64,000 nucleotides of DNA, from positions 124,001 through 188,000 of the forward strand of contig CANMZB010000001.1 in NCBI GenBank assembly GCA_947502265.1, in the 5' to 3' direction. The translations under genes were made by a program, and so were the position numbers. Positions 44,283 to 52,610 of the stretch are shown one piece after another (within the stretch, counting starts at the first letter, position 1; each line of letters begins with the position of its first letter). The notes below the pieces were generated by a model. That model was given only the letters and a program-made list of their open reading frames with translations, made no database searches and was not told the origin of the DNA. Source of the stretch: an uncultured Sulfitobacter sp. Lineage in GTDB: Bacteria; Pseudomonadota; Alphaproteobacteria; Rhodobacterales; Rhodobacteraceae.

Positions 44283-46259
44283 ATGACATCTGCTTATTAC
44301 CGTTCAGACATCGACGGATTGCGCACTTTGGCGGTTGTGCCGGTCATATTGTACCATGCAGGTGCGAGCTGGATGCCGGGCGGTTTCGTTGGGGTTGATA
44401 TCTTCTTCGTGATCAGTGGATACCTGATATCCACGATTATCTTTCGCGAAGTCTCGGCGGGAGAGTTTTCGTTTTTACGTTTTTACGAACGTCGGTTACG
44501 GCGCATTATTCCAGCTCTCCTCGTTGTTTTGGTCGCTACCATCGTATTGTTCCAGATTATTGCACTACCCAATCAGGCACAACAGACGGCTGAGTCCGGA
44601 GTGGCGGCTTTGTTTTCCGTCTCAAACTTCTACTTTTGGCGAACAACAGGCTATTTCTCAACATCTGCCGAATACATGCCGCTTCTCCACACTTGGTCCC
44701 TAGCAGTAGAGGAGCAGTTCTATTTGCTTTTTCCGGTGATTGTTTTGGTTCTGGTAAAACTGCGACTGCCGATGAAGTGGGTGTTTGCTTTTGGTACTAT
44801 CGCTGCCTTTGCCGTCGCCTATTGGCTATCCCTTAATAAACCTTCGGTGGCCTACTACCTGCTTCCTGCGCGCGCTTGGGAGTTGTCGGTCGGGGCAGTA
44901 CTTGCAGTCGGACTCATTCCCACGATTAAGGGCAAAACACTTCAGCAAACGGTCCCTGTGATTGGCGTTGGTCTGATCATATTCTCGCTGTTCTACATTA
45001 ATAGTGACATGGCATTTCCGGGCTGGGTTGCACTTATGCCCTGCCTCGGCACCGCGATGGTGATCCACGCTGGTGGAGGTTCATGGATCGCCAGGAATTT
45101 ACTTTCCGCAAGGCCAACGGTTTTCATCGGCCTGCTGTCTTACTCGCTCTATCTCTGGCATTGGCCTGTGTTGACGGCGCTGAGGGTAAATACTTCGAAT
45201 TTGGATCTCTCACTGTCCCTCACCATTGCCGGTATTGCGATAACCTTCTTGCTCGCATGGGCGTCTTGGCGCTTTGTCGAGACGCCGTTTCGTGACCGTT
45301 CGACAATGGGAGGGCGCAGAATGCTCTCTATCTTGGGTGGTGGTGGAATTTTGATCTCTGGTATCGGGGCGCTATCTATCGCGACCGAAGGGTTCCCAAG
45401 CCGATTGTCTGAGCGGGGAAATGAGTTGATGGCAGCAGCAAATGACACGGAGCATTATACTCTTTGCCCTGATAATTCGTTTAATCAAGCTTGTAGTTTC
45501 GGCTCTGCCAGCCTTCCGAAAAGGGTTGTTGTTATAGGTGATAGTCACGCGCCAACTATGCTGCCCTCTATGGCTGCACTTGCAGCGATCTTAGATGCTC
45601 AGGGGGTAATGTGGTGGCACAAAAGCTGCCCACTTCTGATCGGTGCTTGGCGAGAAAATAAGGCTGGAAACGCTTCGTGCGCAATGTTTCAGGAGCAAGC
45701 AATTAAGAATTTAGCAGAGCTTCCAAATCTAAGTACAGTTGTTCTGGTGGGTGATTGGGTTGGACAATTGGAGCTGGGAAGGTATCCGGCGGTTCACCCA
45801 CTTGTTGACGCCGAGACGATCGAGGCGACTTCCAGTGCGTCCGAGGAAGCGTTTGTCCGCTCTCTGAAAAGATCGTTTGATGCACTCGAATTGGCTGGTG
45901 TTGAAGTTCTGGTGATCAGCGCGCCGCCAGCGGCACCTTTCGACGTGCCCCAAACTCTGGCTCTGGCTGAGCTGAATGGAATTGCGATGCCGGATGTGTT
46001 TGATAGTGCGGAAACTCGTGAAAGGGAGTCTCACGTAGAGAACCTATACAGAACTGCAATTGGTGATCGACGCAATGTTCATTACGTGCCAATCTGGGAT
46101 GTATTCTGTCCAAAGCAAACATGCGCACTCACTAGTGGGAATACACCGTTGTATTCAGATATAGGTCACATGTCTGCAAAAGGTGCCACCGAGTTCCTTG
46201 GACCGGTTTTAATCCAGCGTGTAAAAACGATCACCTCTAGTTTAGGTAATGCGAACTGA
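44283..46259 (+). CDS. OafA-type acyltransferase with SGNH domain (lysogenic conversion cargo)
   Basis: The 658-aa protein has an acyltransferase-3 membrane domain: YRSDIDGLRTLAVVPVILYH and GGFVGVDIFFVISGYLIS at the N-terminus with the conserved His, then about 10 TM helices to residue 380, with YSLYLWHWPVLTALR. The C-terminal 270 residues are a periplasmic SGNH hydrolase domain (VVVIGDSHAPTMLP). It O-acetylates a surface polysaccharide or LPS. Its base composition is less GC-rich than the neighbouring tail genes, which suggests later gain. In phages such enzymes change the receptor of the lysogen. Confidence 0.9.
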   Translation: MTSAYYRSDIDGLRTLAVVPVILYHAGASWMPGGFVGVDIFFVISGYLISTIIFREVSAGEFSFLRFYERRLRRIIPALLVVLVATIVLFQIIALPNQAQQTAESGVAALFSVSNFYFWRTTGYFSTSAEYMPLLHTWSLAVEEQFYLLFPVIVLVLVKLRLPMKWVFAFGTIAAFAVAYWLSLNKPSVAYYLLPARAWELSVGAVLAVGLIPTIKGKTLQQTVPVIGVGLIIFSLFYINSDMAFPGWVALMPCLGTAMVIHAGGGSWIARNLLSARPTVFIGLLSYSLYLWHWPVLTALRVNTSNLDLSLSLTIAGIAITFLLAWASWRFVETPFRDRSTMGGRRMLSILGGGGILISGIGALSIATEGFPSRLSERGNELMAAANDTEHYTLCPDNSFNQACSFGSASLPKRVVVIGDSHAPTMLPSMAALAAILDAQGVMWWHKSCPLLIGAWRENKAGNASCAMFQEQAIKNLAELPNLSTVVLVGDWVGQLELGRYPAVHPLVDAETIEATSSASEEAFVRSLKRSFDALELAGVEVLVISAPPAAPFDVPQTLALAELNGIAMPDVFDSAETRERESHVENLYRTAIGDRRNVHYVPIWDVFCPKQTCALTSGNTPLYSDIGHMSAKGATEFLGPVLIQRVKTITSSLGNAN

Positions 46260-46407
46260 CGTTCTAAGAGCGGGGATCATAAATTCCTGAAAACGTCCAA
46301 CACTGCGCTGTTCTGTGATCGGCTTACCCCCTGACATCCCAAAACTCACACGACACACCCGCCACGGCGGGCCAATAGCCGTTTCCGAAAATAACGAAAG
46401 GCTACAC

Positions 46408-46509
46408 ATGACAGCAATCGAAGCAATCCGGCACGTCCTGAGCGGCGCGCCGGAGCAAATATCTGCGCTCTGCCTATCGGGCGCGGCGGGGGCTTACGTT
46501 CGGGCCTGA
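46408..46509 (+). CDS. Short ORF, possible truncated holin-like gene
   Basis: The 33-aa frame (MTAIEAIRHVLSGAPEQISA then LCLSGAAGAYVRA) has a GAAAGG ribosome site. Its content looks like the start of a longer membrane-associated phage protein, but a TGA and then a TAG follow. It may be a remnant of a holin-type gene cut short. The rest of the 294 bp between 46260 and 46553 shows nothing else. Confidence 0.4.
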   Translation: MTAIEAIRHVLSGAPEQISALCLSGAAGAYVRA

Positions 46510-46553
46510 GGCGATTTTTAGAATGTGGCAACACAAAAAGAAAGGCCGATGGT

Positions 46554-46814
46554 TTGGCTCAATATGATCAAGAGGCGCTGGAAAGCTATGAGGCACGGCT
46601 TGCAACCTTGGAGGCGCAATGTCTGACGCAAGAGGAGCGCGAGATGAACATGTTTGTCATCAAGATCGTGCGCTCTGTAAAAATGACGCTTTGGCTGACG
46701 AACGGGGCTGTGAAGTGGATGGCCGCGCCAATTGGCATATTCTGGGGCTTGTATGCGTATGGGTCCAACTTTGCAGATTGGCTGGGGCATTTGTTTTTGG
46801 GGCCAATGAAATGA
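46554..46814 (+). CDS. Coiled-coil membrane protein of the lysis region, holin candidate
   Basis: The 86-aa protein has a TTG start at 46554 with GAAAGG eight bases upstream. An N-terminal coiled coil (ALESYEARLATLEAQCLTQE) leads to an amphipathic basic stretch and a transmembrane helix (WMAAPIGIFWGLYAYGSNFA). It ends in an ATGA overlap with the next gene. One-helix, coiled-coil proteins before an endolysin can be holins or pinholins. That role is inference. Confidence 0.6.
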   Translation: MAQYDQEALESYEARLATLEAQCLTQEEREMNMFVIKIVRSVKMTLWLTNGAVKWMAAPIGIFWGLYAYGSNFADWLGHLFLGPMK

Positions 46815-47227
46815 TTGGCAGGCCTATGCTTTGGTTCGGATGGATTGCGGTTGTCGCCGCCGCGTTCCAGACGGCCCCGCTGTCACGGCTGGTTTATAGC
46901 CCGCAGGCTGTGGAGATCAGGGGCGATGATCTGGTTATGTATCGCTCATTCCCCATGGATGCGATTGGATTGCCGCGCCCGTGGCTGTCTTATGTCGAGA
47001 TTATCAGGCCTATGACCATGGGCTACAACGGCGGGCATGTCTGCGCCCAGAAGGGCGGGCCGCTCCAATACACCAATGCCGACGATGTGGGCGCGTGGTC
47101 AATCGCTTGGGCGTCCAGATGCACCGACGATCCGGTGGGCTTCACATGGTCTGCGCAGTGGTCGTGGCATATCGGTCGCGTGGTTTTAGGTCCGGTCAAG
47201 CTATCTCACACGGCTTTGAAGCGGTAA
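46811..47227 (+). CDS. Membrane-anchored protein in the lysis region
   Basis: The 138-aa protein starts at ATG 46811 in an ATGA overlap. An N-terminal hydrophobic helix (MLWFGWIAVVAAAFQTAPLS) anchors a beta-rich domain that should be periplasmic, with two cysteines (HVCAQKGG and ASRCTDD) able to form a disulfide. It might act in lysis or as an exclusion factor. No family is recognised. Confidence 0.6.
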   Translation: MIGRPMLWFGWIAVVAAAFQTAPLSRLVYSPQAVEIRGDDLVMYRSFPMDAIGLPRPWLSYVEIIRPMTMGYNGGHVCAQKGGPLQYTNADDVGAWSIAWASRCTDDPVGFTWSAQWSWHIGRVVLGPVKLSHTALKR

Positions 47228-47302
47228 CTGGCGGATAATTCGACCCCACAATTCAAACTGAAATAGCCGCCTCTGGGCGGTTTCTTGCATTGGAGAAACG
47301 AC

Positions 47303-48130
47303 ATGCAACATCCATCACACAGGCTGATCCAGCTTGCTTTGGCGTCGATGGGCTATGATCCCGGTCCGGTCGATGGCTGGTGGGGGCCGCGCACCTATGC
47401 GGCGGCGCAGGCGCTGTTGCGCGAGGGGCCGGTGCGTACATCGCTTTGGGCAATCCAGACGCTCAATCGCGGGCTGTCGGGCTTGGGCTACCGCACTGGC
47501 GCGGGGTTGGATTTTTATGATGTCGTCACGCGCGGGGCGCTTGGCATGGCGCTGGATGCCGATGGCGCGCCTGCGGCCAGCGGTGTTACCTCGCCGGACG
47601 TTCTTGAGCCGTCAAAGCCCGCTTTGGTGCCGGTCCAGCGCACACAGAAGCTGTTGCAAGGATCGGGCCTCGACGTGATCGATACGCTTTGCCTGCACTG
47701 CGCGGCCGTGCCGGGGGATTGGCACCGCTACAAAACAAACGCCGAGATCGTCGCGGCCATCCATCACATGCACACGGGCCCGAAGGGGCAGGGCGGGCGC
47801 GGGTGGTCCGACACCGGCTATCACGCCATCACCTGTCCCGACGGTGAGGTTATCCCGGCCCGACCGGTCGGGCGCTACGGTGCGGGGGCGGTCGGGTACA
47901 ATCGCGGGGTTTATCACCTGCTGATGATCGAGGTCGCCACAATCGATCGCACACGCCGCGCCGAAGACTACTTCACCCCCGGCACGTTGGCTGCAGCCAA
48001 AGACCACATCGAGCGGGTTTCAATGCAAACCCCGATCACGCGCCTGATGGGGCACCGCGAGGTCGCGGCCAAGCTGTGTCCGGGGTTCGACGTGATCGAC
48101 CGCGAGTGGACCCACCGCGCCGTCGCGTGA
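47303..48130 (+). CDS. Endolysin: N-acetylmuramoyl-L-alanine amidase with peptidoglycan-binding domain
   Basis: The 275-aa enzyme cuts the amide bond between muramic acid and the stem peptide. Residues 1-70 form a PG_binding_1-like domain (LALASMGYDPGPVDGWWGPR). Residues 120-275 are an amidase_2/PGRP-type catalytic domain with zinc ligands in LCLHCAAVPGDWH, the GRGWSDTGYHAITCPDG block and the late GHREVAAKLCPGFDV. There is no signal peptide, so release needs a holin. GAGAAACG precedes ATG 47303. Confidence 0.9.
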   Translation: MQHPSHRLIQLALASMGYDPGPVDGWWGPRTYAAAQALLREGPVRTSLWAIQTLNRGLSGLGYRTGAGLDFYDVVTRGALGMALDADGAPAASGVTSPDVLEPSKPALVPVQRTQKLLQGSGLDVIDTLCLHCAAVPGDWHRYKTNAEIVAAIHHMHTGPKGQGGRGWSDTGYHAITCPDGEVIPARPVGRYGAGAVGYNRGVYHLLMIEVATIDRTRRAEDYFTPGTLAAAKDHIERVSMQTPITRLMGHREVAAKLCPGFDVIDREWTHRAVA

Positions 48131-48204
48131 TGGAGGCCATTCCGCTTTTCACAATTTTGATTGTCGCCGTGGTGGTGACGATCCGCGCGCTGACGCGCAA
48201 ATAA
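48130..48204 (+). CDS. 24-aa single-pass membrane peptide
   Basis: ATG at 48130 overlaps the endolysin TGA by one base and opens 24 codons: MEAIPLFTILIVAVVVTIRA then LTRK. It is one hydrophobic helix with a basic end. Tight coupling inside the lysis cassette suggests it is real, perhaps a lysis regulator or small spanin-type partner. It is too short for family assignment. Confidence 0.5.
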   Translation: MEAIPLFTILIVAVVVTIRALTRK

Positions 48205-48220
48205 CCCGAAAGGATATTCA

Positions 48221-48550
48221 ATGTTCAACGATCTGATTACGGCCACGCAGCCGCTCATTCTGGAAGCGATCATCGCGGGTGCGGCGGCGCTGCTCTACAG
48301 TCTGCTGGGTGGCCATTTCGCGCAAAAGACGCTGCATTCTGCGCTGCGCACGGGGGTGCAGGAGTTTTCGCACTTGCTGGATGATGGTAAGATCACGCGT
48401 GCTGAACTGATCGAGCTGGGTTTGACCTATGCCCGCAAGAGCAGTCCCGGCGCGATCCGTAGCCGTGGCGCGACTGAGGATGTTATGCGCAGTATCGCCG
48501 CATCAAAGATCAACGAGATACGTGGGGCTGTGCGTGGCGCGGTTCCCTGA
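48221..48550 (+). CDS. Holin-like membrane protein
   Basis: The 109-aa protein has one clear hydrophobic helix (ILEAIIAGAAALLYSLLGGH) followed by a helical soluble tail with LIELGLTYARKSSPGAIRSR and AASKINEIRGAVRG. An AAGGA ribosome site precedes ATG 48221. The pattern resembles LLH-type phage holin families. It ends the late operon, just before a strong terminator. Confidence 0.6.
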   Translation: MFNDLITATQPLILEAIIAGAAALLYSLLGGHFAQKTLHSALRTGVQEFSHLLDDGKITRAELIELGLTYARKSSPGAIRSRGATEDVMRSIAASKINEIRGAVRGAVP

Positions 48551-48651
48551 CCCAATCCCGGCGGCGGGGTCCAGCCGCATTTTATTAAACTAGGAAAGGC
48601 CATATCAAGCGTTAACAGATGTGTGACATTTGCCTGTAACACAAATGACTT

Positions 48652-48686
48652 GCCCGCCCCTGTTAATGCAGAGGGCGGGCTTTTTT
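48652..48686 (+). terminator. Terminator of the late operon
   Basis: GCCCGCCC (48652-48659) pairs with GGGCGGGC (48673-48680) and is followed directly by TTTTTT. It closes the rightward late transcript, facing the convergent RTX gene. Confidence 0.85.
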
Positions 48687-48713
48687 GCGTTGGAATGGTT
48701 TTGTGAGGGATCG

Positions 48714-50078
48714 TTAGGACAGATCGAAGTCGGAGCCATCCAGACGCATAGTTAGCGCATCAAATTGACCGCCATCGACAAGCGCCCAGATGATTTGCCC
48801 GGTAGGTCTGTAAATAACAAAGGCTTCGTCTATTTCGTCATCTCCGGCCCCTGTAGTTGCGGTTCGATTGATTTGAAACTGATCGACGGTCGCAGAGCCA
48901 CCGAAGATCAAGACGTCTTCGGTTGCATCAAAGTCTTGAATCCAATCGCTTCCATGATCGGCAATTCCAAGGTGATAGAATCTGTCAGCCCCGCCGCCAC
49001 CGTTTAATAAGTCGCTTCCAAACCCGCCGTTAATGAAATCAGACCCATCACCGCCAAATATCTGGTCGCCAAACGCTCCGCCGGTCAGGTCGTCATCGCC
49101 CGCACCGCCAATTACTTTGTCTGCGCCGAAGCCACCTGAGATTGTATCGTTTCCTGCGTCTCCGCGCAGTTCATCATTCCCGTAGCCGCCTTCAATATAA
49201 TCATCCCCGTCGCCGCCATAAACGAAATCTCTGGTATCGAAGCGGTCTTCGCCAGCAATCAGCGTGTCATCTCCAGCGCCGCCAATGATTGTGTCCAACC
49301 CACTGCCGGATAAAATCGAATCGTTACCGCCCATACCGAAAATTTTATCGTTGTATTGTGATCCCGATAGTACGTTTGCAGATGTGTCCCCGTGTATTTC
49401 TAAGCCACGAGAAAGGGCGAGAGAGTTCAAGTCTGATTGTGAAAAATTATTGCCGTTGAAAGAGAAGTTTTCAACCGATGTGGTTTCGACTGTGTTGTTG
49501 CTTGGCGTTGTGATCCGGAAAGCCTCTCCTGACGCTGTGAAGCTAATGTCTTCAATGGGGCTGGATATCCTGAGCAAGTCGGTGCCGGAGCCACCATGAA
49601 AGGTGTCTTGGCCAAGGAGGCCTTCGACCACATCGTTTCCATCTTCCCCATTAATGACGTCATTGCCAAGGCCTGCGTCAATGGTGTCATTACCCGGTCC
49701 TGCGTTGATAATATCATCACCTGAAAGCGAAAGTAGGTGATCGCTTCCGTCTGATCCGGTGAACAGGTCATCTCTGTTAAATAATAAATTATATACGGTC
49801 ATCGCGGATCCTGAGATTTCTGCATTCGCTAGCGAGCGTACTGAAACGTTTAAATCGTTTACCTCATAAAAAGGCGCATAATTAAATTGAGTTTCCATGC
49901 GGTATACAGTGCCGGAAGTTATCAACCCTGATGAGAGGTTGAAATTACCAGTGTAAAGCACACTGCTTCCATTAAGTTCTGCATAAATCTCTGTCGGAGT
50001 GACTCTGACATTCGATGTTAATTGTATGATTTCTTCATCGGTCATATCTGCCGTTTGAAATAGGTCTAATCTAGCCAC
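48714..50078 (-). CDS. RTX-repeat calcium-binding secreted protein
   Basis: The 454-aa protein has no N-terminal signal peptide. Residues 95-170 and 230-390 carry many Gly/Asp nonapeptides of the type GGxGxDxLx (LSGDDIINAGPGNDTIDAG; GGFGADKVIGGAGDDDLTGG). These bind Ca2+ and fold as a parallel beta roll outside the cell. The C-terminus (an uncleaved secretion-signal type region with FDLS end) fits type I secretion. No T1SS genes are adjacent, so it would use host exporters. The region is less GC-rich than the structural genes. Such a protein is unusual prophage cargo. Confidence 0.85.
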   Translation of the reverse strand: MARLDLFQTADMTDEEIIQLTSNVRVTPTEIYAELNGSSVLYTGNFNLSSGLITSGTVYRMETQFNYAPFYEVNDLNVSVRSLANAEISGSAMTVYNLLFNRDDLFTGSDGSDHLLSLSGDDIINAGPGNDTIDAGLGNDVINGEDGNDVVEGLLGQDTFHGGSGTDLLRISSPIEDISFTASGEAFRITTPSNNTVETTSVENFSFNGNNFSQSDLNSLALSRGLEIHGDTSANVLSGSQYNDKIFGMGGNDSILSGSGLDTIIGGAGDDTLIAGEDRFDTRDFVYGGDGDDYIEGGYGNDELRGDAGNDTISGGFGADKVIGGAGDDDLTGGAFGDQIFGGDGSDFINGGFGSDLLNGGGGADRFYHLGIADHGSDWIQDFDATEDVLIFGGSATVDQFQINRTATTGAGDDEIDEAFVIYRPTGQIIWALVDGGQFDALTMRLDGSDFDLS

Positions 50079-50481
50079 TTGTGCCGCCTCGTCATTTTTT
50101 GAAATCTTATGTCACTACGGTGGCGATAGTCATATCTGTCAAGCCAAATATGCTCGCTAAACGGGTTGTCTGAATGCGAGGGTTCGGTGGGATAGCTCGG
50201 TTGATCAGGGTGAGTTCGTGGAGCAGGTGGATGATTGGCGAGTGTATGGCGCTTGAGCGCTTTGACGTTGGATTTCCTCCCGAGTAAATCCGTTTGAGGT
50301 CCATGTGCACTATTTGCCGCCACAAAGACACGGCGACAATCGTACAATGTACCGGCTTTAAGGGGATGTGATCAATTTGGGCGTGGGGCACATCCATTGT
50401 AACCCATTGTTCTCTGTGGGGCGCTTTTCCAAACCGTGGGGCAGTGTATGTTCTTTAAAAACAATCACTTGGCGGTTGATG

Positions 50482-50560
50482 TGGTAGGCCCGGCAGGACT
50501 TGAACCTGTCTCTTTAGTGTAGACCAAAACAGCGGCGCGGTGTCGTAAATCCTACATGCC
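50482..50560 (-). other. tRNA-like fragment (3' T-arm, acceptor and CCA), pseudo-tRNA or old att site
   Basis: On the minus strand the stretch ending at 50482 reads CAGGTTCAAGTCCTG then CCGGGCCTACCA: a T-arm with canonical TTCAAGT loop, an acceptor 3' strand and CCA, similar to tRNA-Ile 3' ends. No 5' half pairs with it: the region about 70 nt upstream starts TAGGATTT and leaves most acceptor pairs open, and there is no D-arm. I read it as a tRNA fragment, either a relic or an attachment site of another element. The rest of the 567-bp gap 50079-50645 shows no gene; two near-identical GGG..TTACCCC palindromes lie at about 50589-50632. Confidence 0.45.
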
Positions 50561-50645
50561 AAGCTCCTCTTTCAAGGATACACGCAATGGGGGAATTTAC
50601 CCCATAAATCTATAAAGGGTAAGTTACCCCTTTTTCGTGGTTCTG

Positions 50646-51224
50646 CTAGAATACAGCGGCTTTCAATTGCGGCCACATACCGCCCTGAAAGTAGCTGATT
50701 TCTTTGTTCAGCTCACCGTGCATGTTGGACACGCCCTGCAGGGCGTTGTGCAGAGGTATAGCCATGCCATCGGTTTCGCCGCGCTCGATACGATTTGCGA
50801 CTGCGATCAGCTTCTGAAGCGCATCACGGTAGGCGTGCTTGGCCGCCTCGATCGAGTTGCTTGGCGCCCGCAGGCCGCCGAGGGCCGCTATTGTATAAAC
50901 CGCCTTTTTCCGCATCTCCGTGAGCTCTTGCTCCATAGCGACTGTCGCGTTCGGGTTCAGAAGCCGGTCACGGAAGTCTTGCGCGTCTGTCGACAGCGTC
51001 TTCTGAGCTGTGTCCACAATCCTATAGTCGTCGGTGAGGTTTTCGCTGATGTCTTGCCCCAAAACGTAAGCAGACCAGAGCAGCGCAAAAACTGTCAGCC
51101 CGATACTGATGAGCCAACGTGCCCACACGACAAAACGAAACAGGCGCGTTTCTCGTGCCCATTGCCATGTGGCAATCAGGTTCTGTGTCCAGCTTGTGTG
51201 TTCATCTGATGTCATAGGTATCAT
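50646..51224 (-). CDS. Single-pass membrane protein, second gene of attR-proximal cargo operon
   Basis: The 192-aa protein has a basic N-terminus with Trp/Arg-rich ATWQWARETRLFRFVVW, one transmembrane helix at about 36-57 (RWLISIGLTVFALLWSAYVL) and a helical, probably periplasmic part with AQKTLSTDAQDFRDRLLNPN and MHGELNKEISYFQGGMWPQL. Its start overlaps the stop of the 390-aa gene by 4 bp (ATGA at 51221-51224). No family is recognised. A membrane partner coupled to a soluble protein is a frequent layout of two-gene conflict systems. That role is inference. Confidence 0.75.
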   Translation of the reverse strand: MIPMTSDEHTSWTQNLIATWQWARETRLFRFVVWARWLISIGLTVFALLWSAYVLGQDISENLTDDYRIVDTAQKTLSTDAQDFRDRLLNPNATVAMEQELTEMRKKAVYTIAALGGLRAPSNSIEAAKHAYRDALQKLIAVANRIERGETDGMAIPLHNALQGVSNMHGELNKEISYFQGGMWPQLKAAVF

Positions 51225-52393
51225 GGCTTTATTACGGCCGTCCCCTGTGGCGATGTTGCGTTTCGATCAAGGCCATTCTGTAGCCCTTCCAGATATTCAT
51301 TATAGGTCGGATATCCAGATGTTGCGAAAAAATCTGTTACTGCGTTCTCACTGGCAGCGATTATAGCGCCGCCACCAGTGGAATCTTTGCTGTTTACGAC
51401 CTCGAGATCTCCCTGCGCAATCAGCGCGCCTGCATCTGCGAGCGAGATACCGCTTGCTGCAACAATCGCGAGCAGTTTGACGACAAACGTTCCCATTCCC
51501 CTGGACTCCAGAGAGGCGCGTCCGTTCCGGCTGTTGATAGTAGCGTGCAGAAATGGGGAACTTGCCCCCCTGCTAGCCCATGTGCCCTCTCCGGGCTTGA
51601 GCACGTCGCCGGTTGCGATAAAATGTTCAATCGCGATGTGCAGGTCGATCATCTGTGCAAGCACGAGAGCGTCAAAATCTTCGGTGTTCGAAATCACGCC
51701 CGCGACGAATTCGCTATCCCGCTGATAATCGCCGTATGCGAGGCGCAGCATTTTGTCCTCCGCTTGGCCATCGATCAGCTCGATCGCGCTGGTGGAGCGG
51801 ACTTTAGTCAGCACATCCAGTGGCAAATCCAGCATCGGGACGGTCCTGACGATCCGGATCGGGCGTGCGAGAAATCCCAATCTGGAATAATGGCCAGATC
51901 CTGCAATTTCAACGCGCGGCGCGGCGCGGTCACCCATCTCGGCAAAGATCACCATGTCGGTGATGTTCTTGCTGGGAATGGCTACCAGCGTCCCGTCCGG
52001 TATCCCCCAGAGGATATCCTGCGCAGCATTGCGCAGCCGTGTGCGCGCGCCTTGGGCACTCGCTTCGAAATTTGCCCCTATGCGGTAGTAATCTACGTCA
52101 CGCGATGGCATAGGCGTGCCGCTTTCGGATGCCGGTCGCTTGGCCCAGCGGCGCATCTGGCGCGCGCGCTCGAGCATTGGCTCTATTTGATCGGCGTTGG
52201 GGACCGACGCGCCGTCCCTGATCTTAAGATGCGGGACATCAACAGGCAGCACACTGTCTCGAAGAATGGTGTCGTAAAATGAATATCGCGCGCCGGGGTG
52301 CACGAGGTGCACCTGCATCGTATCATCGAGTATGCGGGTTGCGAGGTCAATTTTTAGGGTGGGCATATCTGCTCTGTTCTTGTTGTTCGACAA
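51221..52393 (-). CDS. Soluble protein of unknown family, first gene of attR-proximal cargo operon
   Basis: The 390-aa protein lacks TM helices, apart from a mildly hydrophobic VVKLLAIVAASGISLADAGA near residue 310. The middle (WGIPDGTLVAIPSKNITDMV, then GFLARPIRIVRTVPMLDLPL) alternates beta strands in a way that recalls the PUA/EVE-like N-terminal domain of Mrr-type restriction proteins; this is a weak pattern match. The N-terminal 100 residues contain ILDDTMQVHLVHPGARYSFY. It is transcribed away from attR and translationally coupled to the membrane protein. Location between the phage genes and attR is typical of lysogenic cargo. Confidence 0.72.
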   Translation of the reverse strand: MSNNKNRADMPTLKIDLATRILDDTMQVHLVHPGARYSFYDTILRDSVLPVDVPHLKIRDGASVPNADQIEPMLERARQMRRWAKRPASESGTPMPSRDVDYYRIGANFEASAQGARTRLRNAAQDILWGIPDGTLVAIPSKNITDMVIFAEMGDRAAPRVEIAGSGHYSRLGFLARPIRIVRTVPMLDLPLDVLTKVRSTSAIELIDGQAEDKMLRLAYGDYQRDSEFVAGVISNTEDFDALVLAQMIDLHIAIEHFIATGDVLKPGEGTWASRGASSPFLHATINSRNGRASLESRGMGTFVVKLLAIVAASGISLADAGALIAQGDLEVVNSKDSTGGGAIIAASENAVTDFFATSGYPTYNEYLEGLQNGLDRNATSPQGTAVIKP

Positions 52394-52547
52394 GCGTGGT
52401 CAGTTTTTTGTCATTGATTCCATTAGCGGACAGCTTTTCAATACACCGAGCATAAGTCACCCCCTTACTTACGTTTCAACCCAGAGGTGAGCAGGTTTGA
52501 ACTTTTGCATTTTCTGTTCGCTCTGTGCCGTCATACCGCCTTCGATA

Positions 52548-52610
52548 TGCGGGACACTTGACCTTTAACGTATTGATATAATTTGGGCCTTATTTGCCCG
52601 ATGCGGGACA
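52548..52610. promoter_or_regulatory. Candidate integrase arm-type sites near attR
   Basis: TGCGGGACACT (52548-52558) and TGCGGGACAGT (52602-52612) repeat, in direct orientation and 54 bp apart, the word that forms the inverted repeat beside attL (11088-11118). They end 31 bp before the attR core. Sharing between both ends and the absence of any gene here (52394-52642) support arm sites. Confidence 0.55.

Noticed and set aside
50066-50397. Two leftward ORFs of 93 and 96 aa upstream of the RTX gene
   Set aside because: Overlapping frames of poor composition, no ribosome site; likely noncoding leader of the RTX gene.
50482-50560. Phage amber-suppressor tRNA with CTA anticodon
   Set aside because: A stem with a CTA loop can be drawn, but the acceptor stem and D-arm do not pair, so only a tRNA fragment is reported.
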